From SHVZ01 sp041906305 (GTDB lineage: Bacteria > Pseudomonadota > Alphaproteobacteria > SHVZ01), in assembly GCA_041906305.1 (NCBI GenBank), contig JAYRJL010000001.1:1577528-1641527 (forward strand): a DNA stretch of 64,000 nt, read 5' to 3'. Every line of letters begins with the position of its first letter. The first letter of the stretch is position 1. The notes under the pieces are model-generated. The model saw only the letters and a list, made by a program, of their open reading frames with translations, did no database searches and was not told where the DNA came from. Positions 17,443 through 28,141 of the stretch are shown here, in pieces. A program made the translations under genes and the position numbers.

Positions 17443-17475
17443 TTGACAAAACGCGGTCTGGAACAAATCATGAAC
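17443..17475 (+). promoter_or_regulatory. LexA-controlled promoter of the imu operon
   Basis: TTGACA at 17443-17448 and AATCAT at 17466-17471, 17 bases apart, form a good sigma-70 promoter. A perfect alphaproteobacterial LexA box, GAAC-N7-GAAC (GAACAAATCATGAAC, 17461-17475), covers the -10 element. LexA bound here would block polymerase, so the operon should be induced by DNA damage. Transcription should begin near 17478. Confidence 0.8.
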
Positions 17476-17481
17476 TTCTCA

Positions 17482-18258
17482 ATGGTCCATGTTCTGCCCA
17501 CCTTGCCGGCTCCGGCCGGAACCGCCCCCCGTCTCTCCGATCTCCGCCAGGAGATCAGCCGGATGGAGCGCGGTCGTGGGATGGCGGTCCCGCCCGTGCT
17601 CCCGCTCGGTCTCGATGCGCTCGACCAGCACCTGCCGTTCCGCGGTCTGCCGCTCCGCCGGCTGCACGAGGTGGCATCGGCGGGCGAGCGTGAGGCGGGG
17701 GCCGCGGTCGGCTTCCTGCTGGCGCTGGTGACGCGGGTCATGAAGGTCGAGGCCGGTCCGGTGCTCTGGTGCGGCCGCAATCCGGAGATCTACGCGCCGG
17801 CTCTGGCCGCGCTCGGCTTCGATCCGGCGCGACTGATCGTGGTGCGGGCCCGGACCGAGGTCGACCGTCTCTGGGCTTTCGAGGAAGGGCTCCGCACCAA
17901 GGGTCTCGCCGCCGCCGTCGCCGAGCTGGAGAAGCCGCTCGACCTTGCCGGCAGCCGCCGCCTCCAGCTCGCTGCGGAGAAGGGCACCACGGGCTTCGCG
18001 CTCAGGCTCGGCGGCAGCGATGCCGCGGCCTCGGCGGTCGAGACCCGCTGGCGCATCGCGTCGGCTCCCTCGGTGGCACCGGCGGACGACATGGAAGGGA
18101 TCGGCGACCCGCGCTGGCAGGTCGTCCTGGAACGCTGCCGGGGCGGACGTCCCGGCGACTGGCTGATGGAGAAGAACGATGCGACGGGTGATCTCACTCT
18201 GGCTCCCTCGCTACGCGACCGATCGGATCTTCCGGCGGGCGCCCGAGTGGCGGGATAA
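17482..18258 (+). CDS. imuA: ImuA family SOS mutagenesis protein
   Basis: A protein of about 258 residues (from ATG 17482) related to SulA/RecA-fold ImuA, the first gene of the damage-induced imuA-imuB-dnaE2 cassette. It has the family pattern LSDLRQEISRME near the N-terminus, then LPLGLDALDQHLPFRGLPLRRLHEV. The open frame runs back to 17386, but the LexA box and -10 element overlie an ATG at 17470, so translation must begin after the expected transcript start near 17478. ATG 17482 is then almost at the 5' end of the mRNA; ATG 17563 is the next option. ImuB begins inside its last 80 bases. ImuA is thought to help recruit the mutasome through RecA and ImuB. Confidence 0.82.
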   Translation: MVHVLPTLPAPAGTAPRLSDLRQEISRMERGRGMAVPPVLPLGLDALDQHLPFRGLPLRRLHEVASAGEREAGAAVGFLLALVTRVMKVEAGPVLWCGRNPEIYAPALAALGFDPARLIVVRARTEVDRLWAFEEGLRTKGLAAAVAELEKPLDLAGSRRLQLAAEKGTTGFALRLGGSDAAASAVETRWRIASAPSVAPADDMEGIGDPRWQVVLERCRGGRPGDWLMEKNDATGDLTLAPSLRDRSDLPAGARVAG

Positions 18259-19723
18259 GCCGCTCGCGACCGCACGCTCCATCGGCGGCCGTCCGCTGGT
18301 GGTGGCGCTCGATCGCAACGCGACGCTGCTGGGCCTGACGCCGGGCGAGCCGGTCGCCGATGCGCGGGCGCGCGTACCTGACCTTCACGTCGTGGCCTCG
18401 GATTCCGTCGGCGACAGCCGCGCGCTCGAGGCGATGGCCGATTGGGCCCAGCGCTATGCGCCGATCGTGGCGCTCGATCGCCAGTCGGCGACGGTCTCGG
18501 GCAATCTCGGCGGCGACGGCGGGCTCTGGTTCGACGCGACCGGCTGCGCGCATCTGTTCGGCGGCGAGGAGGCGATGTGCCTCGATCTCCGTCACCGTAT
18601 CGAGAAGCTGGGCTTCACCGCCCGCGTCGCGATCGCCTCGACGCCGGCTGCCTCATGGGCGCTCGCGCGCTACACCGACGCGGCCGAGGGCGTCACCGTC
18701 GCCGAGCCGGAGAGCGAGCGCGAGATGCTCGACGGCCTGCCGGTCGCCGCGCTGCGTCTCCCGGCAGTGGTGACCAGCTCGCTGATCCGCCTTGGCTTGA
18801 AGCGCATCGGCGATCTCGCGGTCGCGCCGCGGGCTCCCTTGGTCGCGCGCTTTGGCGAGGTGCTGGCGCGCCGGCTCGACCAGATCCTGGGCTTGGTCGA
18901 GGAGCCTCTGTCGCCGGTGCGCACCCCACCTGCCTTCCGTACCAAGCTCATCTTCCCCGACGGCATCGGCAATCCCGACGACCTGGCGCTCGCCGCGCAT
19001 CGTCTCTGCGAGCGCATTTCCGGCCAGCTCGACCAGGAGCAGAAGGGCGTGCGTAAGCTCGAGCTCGCGGCGTACCGGCTCGACGGCGAGGTCGCCCGCA
19101 TCGAGGTCGGCTTCGCGCGCGCCGTCCGCGATCCGCAGAAGATGTTCCGCCTGATCCGCGACCGCATCGGCCAGATCGATCCGGGCTCGGGTGTCGAGGT
19201 GGCGATCCTCTCCGCCGTGGTCGCCGAGCCGCTGGTCGCGGTCCAGGTGCCGCTGGTGGCCGAGACCCGCGAGACCGGCGACGAGGTCGCGAGCCTGGTC
19301 GACCGCCTGGTCGGCCGGCTCGGCGAGACCAACGTCCACGCCATCGCGCCGGTCGACAGCCATCTGCCGGAACGCGCCCAGCGCCGCCGCGCGCCGCTGG
19401 CCTCGGCGCGCAAGGATGTGTGGCGCACGCAGCGCCGCCGTCCGCCGCGTCTGCTCGACCGGCCGGAGCCGGTGCAGGCGACCCTGGCGCTGATGCCCGA
19501 CGGTCCGCCGAAGCGCTTCGAGTGGCGCGGCCGTACGCACCGCGTGGTGCGCGCCGATCCGGCCGAGCGCATCGGCGACGAGTGGTGGCACGACAAGGCG
19601 CCAAGCCGCGACTACTTCCGCGTCGAGGACGAGGACGGCCGCCGCTTCTGGCTCCGCCGCGACGGCCGGCCCGAGGACGGCGACAAGCAGCAGACCTGGT
19701 CGATGCACGGGCTGTTCGCGTGA
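18179..19723 (+). CDS. imuB: ImuB, Y-family polymerase-like mutasome hub
   Basis: A 514-residue Y-family DNA polymerase relative (DinP-like fold) that in other bacteria bridges DnaE2, ImuA and the beta clamp. The N-terminus RRVISLWLPRYATDRI is typical of ImuB. The palm region reads GGLWFDATGCAHLFGGE, without the acidic Asp-Glu pair needed for catalysis, so it is expected to be non-catalytic as known ImuB proteins are. The Y-family little-finger region follows at about 235-360. The last 60 residues carry an RPPRLLDRPEPVQ segment and a DYFRVEDEDGRRFWL pattern seen in alphaproteobacterial ImuB. It overlaps imuA by 80 bases. Confidence 0.92.
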   Translation: MRRVISLWLPRYATDRIFRRAPEWRDKPLATARSIGGRPLVVALDRNATLLGLTPGEPVADARARVPDLHVVASDSVGDSRALEAMADWAQRYAPIVALDRQSATVSGNLGGDGGLWFDATGCAHLFGGEEAMCLDLRHRIEKLGFTARVAIASTPAASWALARYTDAAEGVTVAEPESEREMLDGLPVAALRLPAVVTSSLIRLGLKRIGDLAVAPRAPLVARFGEVLARRLDQILGLVEEPLSPVRTPPAFRTKLIFPDGIGNPDDLALAAHRLCERISGQLDQEQKGVRKLELAAYRLDGEVARIEVGFARAVRDPQKMFRLIRDRIGQIDPGSGVEVAILSAVVAEPLVAVQVPLVAETRETGDEVASLVDRLVGRLGETNVHAIAPVDSHLPERAQRRRAPLASARKDVWRTQRRRPPRLLDRPEPVQATLALMPDGPPKRFEWRGRTHRVVRADPAERIGDEWWHDKAPSRDYFRVEDEDGRRFWLRRDGRPEDGDKQQTWSMHGLFA

Positions 19724-19730
19724 GCTGACG

Positions 19731-20480
19731 ATGCCGATGCAAGCGGGGGGATTTTTTGGCCGGCTCTTCGCCGGCCTCAGGTCGATGAGAACCCGGTTCC
19801 TCATGTGGCTTCTTCTGCCGCGAGAGGTGCGGGCGGTTCTTGCGGAGGCAAAGGCCGGCAGAAGCAAGCCCCTTGCCGCGAAGATGGTGGCGGATGCCTT
19901 CATCAAGATGGCAGGCAAGCTGCCGCCGCCGACCGAACGGCAGCTCGCGAAGATGAGCCCGACGGATCGCGATCGTCTCGACAACATGATGCGGATGGCG
20001 CGCGCCACCGAGGCCGCCGGCCTGGACCGCACCCCGACACGGCAGCGGAACGGACGCGACGTGGTGGTCGACGCACTGGACGAAGAGACCTTGCGTTCGG
20101 CGCCCGTCGCGGTTCTCGTGGAACGCTTTCTCGATCTCGCGGTCGCCATGCACTGGTGCAGCGACGCCGGGCGCATCACCCGCTACAACCGACTTTATAA
20201 GCGGCTCCGTGCGATCGAGGAAGCGCTGAAGGCGCGGGATCCGGACGGGCGTTCCGAACTTCTTCCCTATCTGACCGACCGCAATCCCGGCATCCGTGGG
20301 TTCGTGGCGAGCTGCTGTCGCGAGGTTGCCCCCGCCGAAGCAGAAGCTGCACTCAAGACCCTTACCTACGACACGGCCGGTGGGTTCGGGGCGTCCGTCC
20401 AGATGGATCTCAAGATCCCCGACATGATCGCGAGATGGGAGGAGGAGAAGCGTCAGAAAGACGCGCAGTCCGGAGCATGA
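19731..20480 (+). CDS. DUF2019-like protein inside the imu operon
   Basis: A 249-residue protein between imuB (7 bases upstream) and dnaE2 (4-base ATGA overlap), so it is co-transcribed and probably translationally coupled. The C-terminal half (about 120-235) matches the DUF2019 pattern: LVERFLDLAVAM, RYNRLYKRLRAIEEALKAR, and a HEAT-like repeat GRSELLPYLTDRNPGIRGFV. The N-terminal 110 residues are basic, with a hydrophobic stretch near 24-30 (FLMWLLLP) and the LPPPTERQLAKMSPTDRDRL segment. I know no function for DUF2019. The standard cassette has no gene at this place. It could be a chance insertion or a mutasome accessory factor. Confidence 0.75.
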   Translation: MPMQAGGFFGRLFAGLRSMRTRFLMWLLLPREVRAVLAEAKAGRSKPLAAKMVADAFIKMAGKLPPPTERQLAKMSPTDRDRLDNMMRMARATEAAGLDRTPTRQRNGRDVVVDALDEETLRSAPVAVLVERFLDLAVAMHWCSDAGRITRYNRLYKRLRAIEEALKARDPDGRSELLPYLTDRNPGIRGFVASCCREVAPAEAEAALKTLTYDTAGGFGASVQMDLKIPDMIARWEEEKRQKDAQSGA

Positions 20481-23400
20481 TCTATCTCGAGCTCGAGTGC
20501 TCGACCAATTTCAGTTTCCTCGAAGGCGCGTCTCATGCCGAGGAGCTGGTCGATCAAGCGCGCGATCTCGGCCATTCCGGCATCGGCATCGCCGACCGCA
20601 ATACGCTGGCGGGCGTGGTCCGGGCCTACAGCGTGATCGCCGACGAGCCCGACGCCTATGAGGGGTTCCGGCTGCTGATTGGATCGCGCCTCGCATTGCG
20701 CGATGGTTTTGAAGTTCTCTGCTATCCGACCGACCGCGCTGCTTACGGCCGCCTCTCGCGCCTGCTGACTATCGGCAAGCGGCGCGCGCCCAAGGGCGAG
20801 TGCTATCTCGATCTTTCTGACGTCCTCGACTGGGGCGAGGGACAGATCTTCGTCGCCTGCCAGCCGGAGCGGCCGGAAGAAGACGAACATCTGGCGCGGG
20901 TGCGGACGCTGGCCCGACGTTTCCCGAAGCACGTCTATCAGGCCGCCACATGGCGTTACGACGGCGGCGACCGGCGACGGCTGAAACGCCTGAGCTGGAT
21001 GGCATCGAAGGCGCGTGTGCCCTTGGTCGTCACCAACGACGTCCGCTACCACACGCCCGACCGCCGCGCGCTCGCCGATGTGATGACCTGCGTCCGGCTA
21101 AAGACCACGATCGCGGAAGCGGGCACGCGCCTCGACGCCAATGCGGAGCGCCACCTGAAGCCGGCCGAGGAGATGGCGCGACTGTTCAAGGACTATCCCG
21201 AGGCCGTCGCCCGCAGCGTCGAGATCGCCGAGCGCTGCCGCTTCTCGCTTGGCGATCTCAAATACCAATATCCGAGCGAAGTGCCGGCCGGGCGAAGCGC
21301 GCAGGAGGAGCTGGAAGAGCGGGCCTGGGCCGGTGCGGCGAAGCGCTATCCGGATGGGATTCCCGAGAAGGCACGCGGGATCCTGAACCACGAGTTGGAC
21401 CTGATCGCGAAGAAGGGCTACGCCTCCTATTTCCTCACCGTCGACAACATCGTCCGCTATGCGCGTTCGAAGGACATCCTGTGCCAGGGGCGGGGATCGG
21501 CCGCCAACTCGCTGATCTGCTTTTGCCTGTGGATCACCTCCGTCGATCCGATCAAGGGCGGGCTGCTTTTCGAGCGGTTCCTTTCGGACGAGCGCAACGA
21601 GCCGCCCGACATCGACGTCGATTTCGAGCATGAACGACGCGAGGACGTGATCCAGCACGTCTATACGCATTATGGGCGTCATCGCGCCGCCATTGCCGCG
21701 ACCGTGATCAGCTACCGCACGCGCGGCGCGCTCCGCGACGTCGCCAAGGCGATGGGGCTCACCCCCGACGTGGTCGACGTGCTGAATGCGATCGACTGGC
21801 GAGAGGAAGAAGCCGAGCTCTATCCCGAACGGATGAGCCGGAAGGAGAAGCAGAAGCTCAGAAGGAAGAAGAAGGTCGTCGACTGGAAAGCGGTTCGCGG
21901 CGTCGGCCTGGATCCGGAAGATCCGGCTCTGCGTCATGCGCTCAAGCTGACGCTCGACCTCGTGGGCTTTCCACGCCATCTGTCCCAGCATGTCGGCGGC
22001 TTCGTCATCACCGAAGGCCGCCTGGACGAGATGGTGCCGATCATGGACGCGGCGATGGAGGATCGCACCAGCATCGAATGGGACAAGGACGACCTGAATA
22101 CACTGGGCATCCTCAAGGTCGACGTGCTCGCGCTCGGCATGCTGACCTGCCTCAAGCTCGCCTTCGACATGCTGAAGCAGAAAGGGTTCGATATCGACCT
22201 CGACAAGATGCCGAAGGAAGACCCGGTGGTTTACGAGATGCTGCAGAAGGGCGAATCCCTCGGCGTCTTCCAGGTCGAGAGCCGGGGCCAGATGGCGATG
22301 CTGCCGCGCCTTAAGCCGAAGGAATTCTACGACCTCGTCATCGAGGTGGCGATCGTCCGGCCGGGACCGATCCAGGGCGACATGGTCCATCCCTATCTTC
22401 GCCGAAGAGAAGGCGTCGAGAAGGTGGAAATCCCGCCGGGGCTGGAGGACGTCCTCACCAAGACCCTTGGCGTTCCGCTGTTCCAGGAACAGGCCATGCG
22501 CATGGCCATCGTCGGCGCGGGATTCTCACACAGCGAAGCCGATCGGCTGCGCCGCGCCATGGCGACCTTCAAGAGCAACGGCAGGATCGGCGAGTTCGAG
22601 GAACCTTTCATCAACGGCATGATCAAGAACGGCTATGACCGCGGCTTCGCCGAACGCTGTTTCAGCCAGATGGAAGGCTTCAGCAACTATGGCTTCCCGG
22701 AAAGCCATGCGGCTTCCTTCGCAATCCTGGTCTATGCCTCGGCGTGGCTGAAGCGGTGGCATCCGGAGGTGTTCGCGGGCGCGCTGCTGAACGCGCAGCC
22801 GATGGGCTTCTACCAGCCGGCGCAGATCGTCGGCGATGCGGTGCAGAACGGCGCGGAGATCAGGCCGGTCGACGTGAATGCGAGTGATTGGTTCTCCACG
22901 CTGGAAGCGAAGCCGGACGGCAAGCACGCGCTTCGTCTTGGCCTCCGCCAGATCGACGGCCTTTCCGAGGTCGAGATCACCGAGAAGCTGGTGAAGCAGC
23001 GCGGCGACGGCTACCGCAGCGTCCGCGATCTCTGGCTTCGGGCCGGTCTCAAGGTGGCGAGCCTGGAGAAGCTGGCGGCGGCGGATGCGTTCCGGTCGTT
23101 GGGCCTGCAGCGCCGGGAGGCGCTGTGGGCGGTGAAGGGCCTCGGTGAGGCGCCGCTACCGTTGTTCGCGGCGGCCGAGATCCGCTCGCCGTTGCAGTCG
23201 GAGCCCGAGATCAGGCTGCCGGCGCTCGGCCTCGGTGCCGAGGTCGCACAGGACTACTTCACCACTAAGCTGTCGCTGAAGCAGCATCCGCTGGCGCTGA
23301 TCCGAAAGCGCTTGGACGCGGCCGCCTGGAGCCAGGCCTCGTTCCTCGACGATGCGATGCCGGGCCAGCTCGTGCGCGTCGCCGGCCTGGTGCTGGTGCG

Positions 23401-23746
23401 CCAGCATCCTGAGAGCGCCAACGGCATCGTGTTCGTGACGCTGGAGGATGAGAGTGGCATCGCCAATCTCGTTCTCTATCCGGACATGTACGAGGCGAAC
23501 CGGCTCACGGTGCTCGGCGCGCGGCTGCTCGCCTGCGAAGGCACGATCGACCGCAAGGAGATCGTCGTCCATGTGAAGGCCCTCCGTCTCTTCGATTTGA
23601 GCGGTTGGCTCGGCGATCTCGTCGCCGATGACGGCGCACCGCCACCGCGCAGCCCCTTCAACCGCACCTTCACCCATCCGCGCGAGACCAGGCGCGGACG
23701 ACGTGAGAAGACCCAGATCAAGGTCAAGAGCCGCGACTTCCAGTAG
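20477..23746 (+). CDS. dnaE2: Error-prone DNA polymerase DnaE2
   Basis: A 1089-residue C-family polymerase used for translesion synthesis and induced mutagenesis. ATG 20477 (MIYLELECSTNFSFLEGAS) is chosen because it overlaps the preceding stop and matches the conserved N-terminus; the frame extends 14 codons further back. The PHP domain is at about 1-200. The catalytic acidic triad is in PDIDVDFEHERREDVI (Asp 378, 380 and 382). The C-terminus has an OB-fold (LVRVAGLVLVRQHP...GIVFVTLEDESG) and ends in IKVKSRDFQ, usual for DnaE2. It ends 2 bases from the convergent hupE/ureJ-like gene. Confidence 0.96.
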   Translation: MIYLELECSTNFSFLEGASHAEELVDQARDLGHSGIGIADRNTLAGVVRAYSVIADEPDAYEGFRLLIGSRLALRDGFEVLCYPTDRAAYGRLSRLLTIGKRRAPKGECYLDLSDVLDWGEGQIFVACQPERPEEDEHLARVRTLARRFPKHVYQAATWRYDGGDRRRLKRLSWMASKARVPLVVTNDVRYHTPDRRALADVMTCVRLKTTIAEAGTRLDANAERHLKPAEEMARLFKDYPEAVARSVEIAERCRFSLGDLKYQYPSEVPAGRSAQEELEERAWAGAAKRYPDGIPEKARGILNHELDLIAKKGYASYFLTVDNIVRYARSKDILCQGRGSAANSLICFCLWITSVDPIKGGLLFERFLSDERNEPPDIDVDFEHERREDVIQHVYTHYGRHRAAIAATVISYRTRGALRDVAKAMGLTPDVVDVLNAIDWREEEAELYPERMSRKEKQKLRRKKKVVDWKAVRGVGLDPEDPALRHALKLTLDLVGFPRHLSQHVGGFVITEGRLDEMVPIMDAAMEDRTSIEWDKDDLNTLGILKVDVLALGMLTCLKLAFDMLKQKGFDIDLDKMPKEDPVVYEMLQKGESLGVFQVESRGQMAMLPRLKPKEFYDLVIEVAIVRPGPIQGDMVHPYLRRREGVEKVEIPPGLEDVLTKTLGVPLFQEQAMRMAIVGAGFSHSEADRLRRAMATFKSNGRIGEFEEPFINGMIKNGYDRGFAERCFSQMEGFSNYGFPESHAASFAILVYASAWLKRWHPEVFAGALLNAQPMGFYQPAQIVGDAVQNGAEIRPVDVNASDWFSTLEAKPDGKHALRLGLRQIDGLSEVEITEKLVKQRGDGYRSVRDLWLRAGLKVASLEKLAAADAFRSLGLQRREALWAVKGLGEAPLPLFAAAEIRSPLQSEPEIRLPALGLGAEVAQDYFTTKLSLKQHPLALIRKRLDAAAWSQASFLDDAMPGQLVRVAGLVLVRQHPESANGIVFVTLEDESGIANLVLYPDMYEANRLTVLGARLLACEGTIDRKEIVVHVKALRLFDLSGWLGDLVADDGAPPPRSPFNRTFTHPRETRRGRREKTQIKVKSRDFQ

Positions 23747-23748
23747 GT

Positions 23749-24870
23749 CTAGAAGACCGCGAGGTCGAAGGCCCGCTCGGCGAACCAGAGGATCGCGACA
23801 AGACCGGCTGCGGCCGATCCGAGCGGCAGGAGGGCACGGCGGATCGAGGCGCCCCGGCTCAGCAGGTAGCCGAGCGGCACGATGGCAAGCGCGACGCCGA
23901 GCTGGACTGCCTCCAGGCCGAAGTTGAAGGCGAGCAGGGAGAGGACGAGCTCGACCGGCGGAAGATCCAGAAGCCCGAGCGCGTTGGCGAAGCCGAGCCC
24001 ATGCACCAGGCCGAAGCCGAAGGCGACCAGCCAGCGGCGCGATCCGAGGAACGGCATCAGGTTGTCGACCGCGGTTGCGGCGATCGAGAGTGCGATCACG
24101 CTCTCCACCAGCCGCGCCGGCACCTCGACGATCCCGAGCGCCGCGAGCCAGAGCGTGAGCCCATGGGCGAGGGTGAAGGCCGTCAGGATCTTCGCCGCCT
24201 CGATCATCCGCCGTCCGATGGAACGGTCGGCCGTCAGCATCAGCGGGAGCAGCAGCACGCCCAGGAACAGCAGGTGGTCGATCCCCTCCAGCATGTGCAG
24301 CAGGCCGGAGACGAAGAACGATATGAAGCCAACCTCGCCGGCTCGGCCGAGGTCGACCGTGAACGTCTTCTGATTCTCGGCAAGAGCCACGCTCCAGCTG
24401 CGTTCGCGGGCCTTCACGCTCACCAGCGCGCGAGGGGCGATGGCGTGTTCCTTGGCGAAGAGATCGAAGCCGATGTCGAGCCGCGTCGGCGCCCGGACGC
24501 AGGTCATGCCGTAGCGAAGCGAGACGAGGGATCCGCTGTTGTGCTCGGTGAAGACCTGGGAGGCGGGCCCTTCATTGACGCAAGCCTGGCCGCCGGCCTC
24601 GATCCGAAGATGCGGTCTCGCATACGTCTCGATCGCAACGCGGCCAGCGGCATGTTCGTCGGCGGAGATCCGGTTGTCGCGATTGCGATCCAGATCGAGC
24701 ATCGCATCGAGGTCGCGGAGCGAGATCTCCCAGCGGACGTCGAGGTGCGCGCCTTCGACCGTGATCGCGATCTTGCTGTCGTCGAGCGGATGGGCGGCGG
24801 CAGGCGCGCTGAGCAGCAGCAGGCCCAAAAGAAAACGGCCCATCCAGGGGATCCGGATGGGCCGTTTCAT
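23749..24870 (-). CDS. HupE/UreJ family membrane protein with EF-hand-like loop
   Basis: A 373-residue protein from ATG 24870. It has a signal peptide ending near AAAH (residue 26), an extracytoplasmic beta-rich domain (about 27-195), then six or seven membrane helices with the HupE/UreJ pattern GLLHMLEGIDHLLFLGVLLL and FGLVHGLGFANALG. The soluble domain contains DRNRDNRISADE (residues 61-72), a 12-residue loop with Asp, Asn, Asp, Ile and Glu at the EF-hand calcium positions 1, 3, 5, 8 and 12. The family is linked to metal uptake, but no hydrogenase or urease gene is nearby. The longer open frame upstream overlaps ftsH antisense and is not used. Confidence 0.8.
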   Translation of the reverse strand: MKRPIRIPWMGRFLLGLLLLSAPAAAHPLDDSKIAITVEGAHLDVRWEISLRDLDAMLDLDRNRDNRISADEHAAGRVAIETYARPHLRIEAGGQACVNEGPASQVFTEHNSGSLVSLRYGMTCVRAPTRLDIGFDLFAKEHAIAPRALVSVKARERSWSVALAENQKTFTVDLGRAGEVGFISFFVSGLLHMLEGIDHLLFLGVLLLPLMLTADRSIGRRMIEAAKILTAFTLAHGLTLWLAALGIVEVPARLVESVIALSIAATAVDNLMPFLGSRRWLVAFGFGLVHGLGFANALGLLDLPPVELVLSLLAFNFGLEAVQLGVALAIVPLGYLLSRGASIRRALLPLGSAAAGLVAILWFAERAFDLAVF

Positions 24871-24890
24871 GTCGCTTGGCGTGGCGAAGG

Positions 24891-26816
<1,926 letters not shown>

Positions 26817-26872
26817 GGGACTCCAAGACCTCGCGGAGAAACTTTGACCCTATCACACCCCGGGTGCCTTCG

Positions 26873-28141
26873 TCAGGCAACCGCGAATTCGGCTCGGGCG
26901 AGCCCCTGGCGAGGGAAAGTCCAGGAAGTAGCGCCCTTTAGCCACTCGTCTGCGCCGGGGCGCACCCATCCGAAATGGGGGACGGCAACGACCCCGTCAA
27001 GGTCGCGGATGGCCGGCAGGGACGGTCGTGCCGCGGATGGAATATGTCCAGCACCTGCAGGGGGTAAGTCGGTACCGAGCGCCCCCAGGGTCAGATCACG
27101 ATCCAGCGCGTTGCCCTCGATGCTCACGACGAAGCGGTCCCAGGCAGCCGATCGGCCCGCGAAAGGCACGACCCGGGGGAGCGACGCAGGTTCGCGCACG
27201 ATCAGCCAGCGTCCCTGGCGGGAAAGGAGTCGGCAGCCTCCGAGCGTGCGGGCGTGCGCGCGCTCGTCCCGGAGATGTGACAAGAGCCGCTGCAGGCGCT
27301 CGCCCCTCGGCGCATAGTCGAGGTTGCCGATCGCGACGATGGCTCGGGCGAACACCGTGCCCGCGATGTCGGCCGGCTCGCTCAGAAGCAAAGGTGAGAT
27401 CAAAGCCCATCCAGCTTCCGCGAGCCTCGCGTGGCGGACTAGCGCTTCGGCGACGCGTCGCTCGCGGGCGACCCGGACGATGCCGCTGGCGCGTGCGTCC
27501 AAGGCAAGCACGGCTTCGCTTCCGTCGGCGGCAATGCGTCGCCGAAGCCGCACGCGGGCGTGACGCTCGTCGCGGTTGGTCGGATCCTCGATCCAGGGGT
27601 GGCCGATCGAAGCCAGATATCCCGTCAGGGTCGCCTTGGGCTCGCCGAGCATCGGACGCAGGATGCGCCCCCAAGGCGTCGGCGTTTCGGCCGCGATCGC
27701 GGCGAGGCCGTCGGGACCGCTCTTGTCCTCGCGTCGAAGCGCCACCGTCTCCGCCTGGTCGCCGCGATGGTGGGCGAGCAGCAGGTGCAGGATGCCTTCC
27801 TCGCGACAGCGCGCGCCGAGCAGGTTCGACCGGGCCTCGCGCGCGGCGGCCTGGATGCCGGCCTTCGGCTTGTCGCCTTGCCAGGGAAGGATCGAGTGGC
27901 TGATGCCGCGCGCCCCGAGCCACGCGCCGACCTGACCCGTTTCGGTGTCCGAGCCCGGCCTGAGGCCGTGGTCGACGGTCAGCGCGAGGACGCGGCCGTT
28001 CCGGGCGCGCGCCCATCGATCGGCGAGGAATGCGAAGGCTAGGGAGTCGGCGCCGCCGGAGACGCCGACGGCGAGGACGGGCGAGGTCTCGAACGGCTCG
28101 AAGCGCGCCATCAGGCGCGCGACGAGATCCTCGGCCGTCAC
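26873..28141 (-). CDS. tilS: tRNA(Ile)-lysidine synthase
   Basis: A 422-residue N-type ATP pyrophosphatase that converts C34 of the CAU-anticodon tRNA(Ile) to lysidine. The PP-loop motif AVGVSGGADSLAFAF is at about 25-39, followed by the VDHGLRPGSDTE and LLAHHRGDQAETV segments of TilS. The C-terminal half is short and diverged, as often in alphaproteobacteria. The GTG start overlaps the cpoB stop (GTGA). The gene is essential in most bacteria. Confidence 0.93.
   Translation of the reverse strand: MTAEDLVARLMARFEPFETSPVLAVGVSGGADSLAFAFLADRWARARNGRVLALTVDHGLRPGSDTETGQVGAWLGARGISHSILPWQGDKPKAGIQAAAREARSNLLGARCREEGILHLLLAHHRGDQAETVALRREDKSGPDGLAAIAAETPTPWGRILRPMLGEPKATLTGYLASIGHPWIEDPTNRDERHARVRLRRRIAADGSEAVLALDARASGIVRVARERRVAEALVRHARLAEAGWALISPLLLSEPADIAGTVFARAIVAIGNLDYAPRGERLQRLLSHLRDERAHARTLGGCRLLSRQGRWLIVREPASLPRVVPFAGRSAAWDRFVVSIEGNALDRDLTLGALGTDLPPAGAGHIPSAARPSLPAIRDLDGVVAVPHFGWVRPGADEWLKGATSWTFPRQGLARAEFAVA

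Larger units (their letters stand above)
17000..17481. other. Regulatory gap between divergent aapJ and imuA
   Basis: This 480-base gap has no convincing gene. Short frames on the minus strand (17083-17466, 17195-17449) have no protein-like pattern. It holds the aapJ promoter candidate near 17057-17086, a tandem direct repeat of the 11-mer GCATATCCGCC at about 17118-17139, one perfect DnaA-box sequence at 17289-17297, and the SOS promoter of the mutagenesis operon at 17443-17475. It is less GC-rich than the genes around it. Confidence 0.6.

Noticed and set aside
17083..17466. 127-residue frame on the minus strand upstream of imuA
   Set aside because: Lies across the SOS promoter, has no ribosome site and no protein-like hydrophobic pattern.
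23745..23758. Short inverted repeat GGTCT-AGA-AGACC between dnaE2 and the hupE-like gene
   Set aside because: Only a 5-bp stem with no T-run, so not called a terminator.
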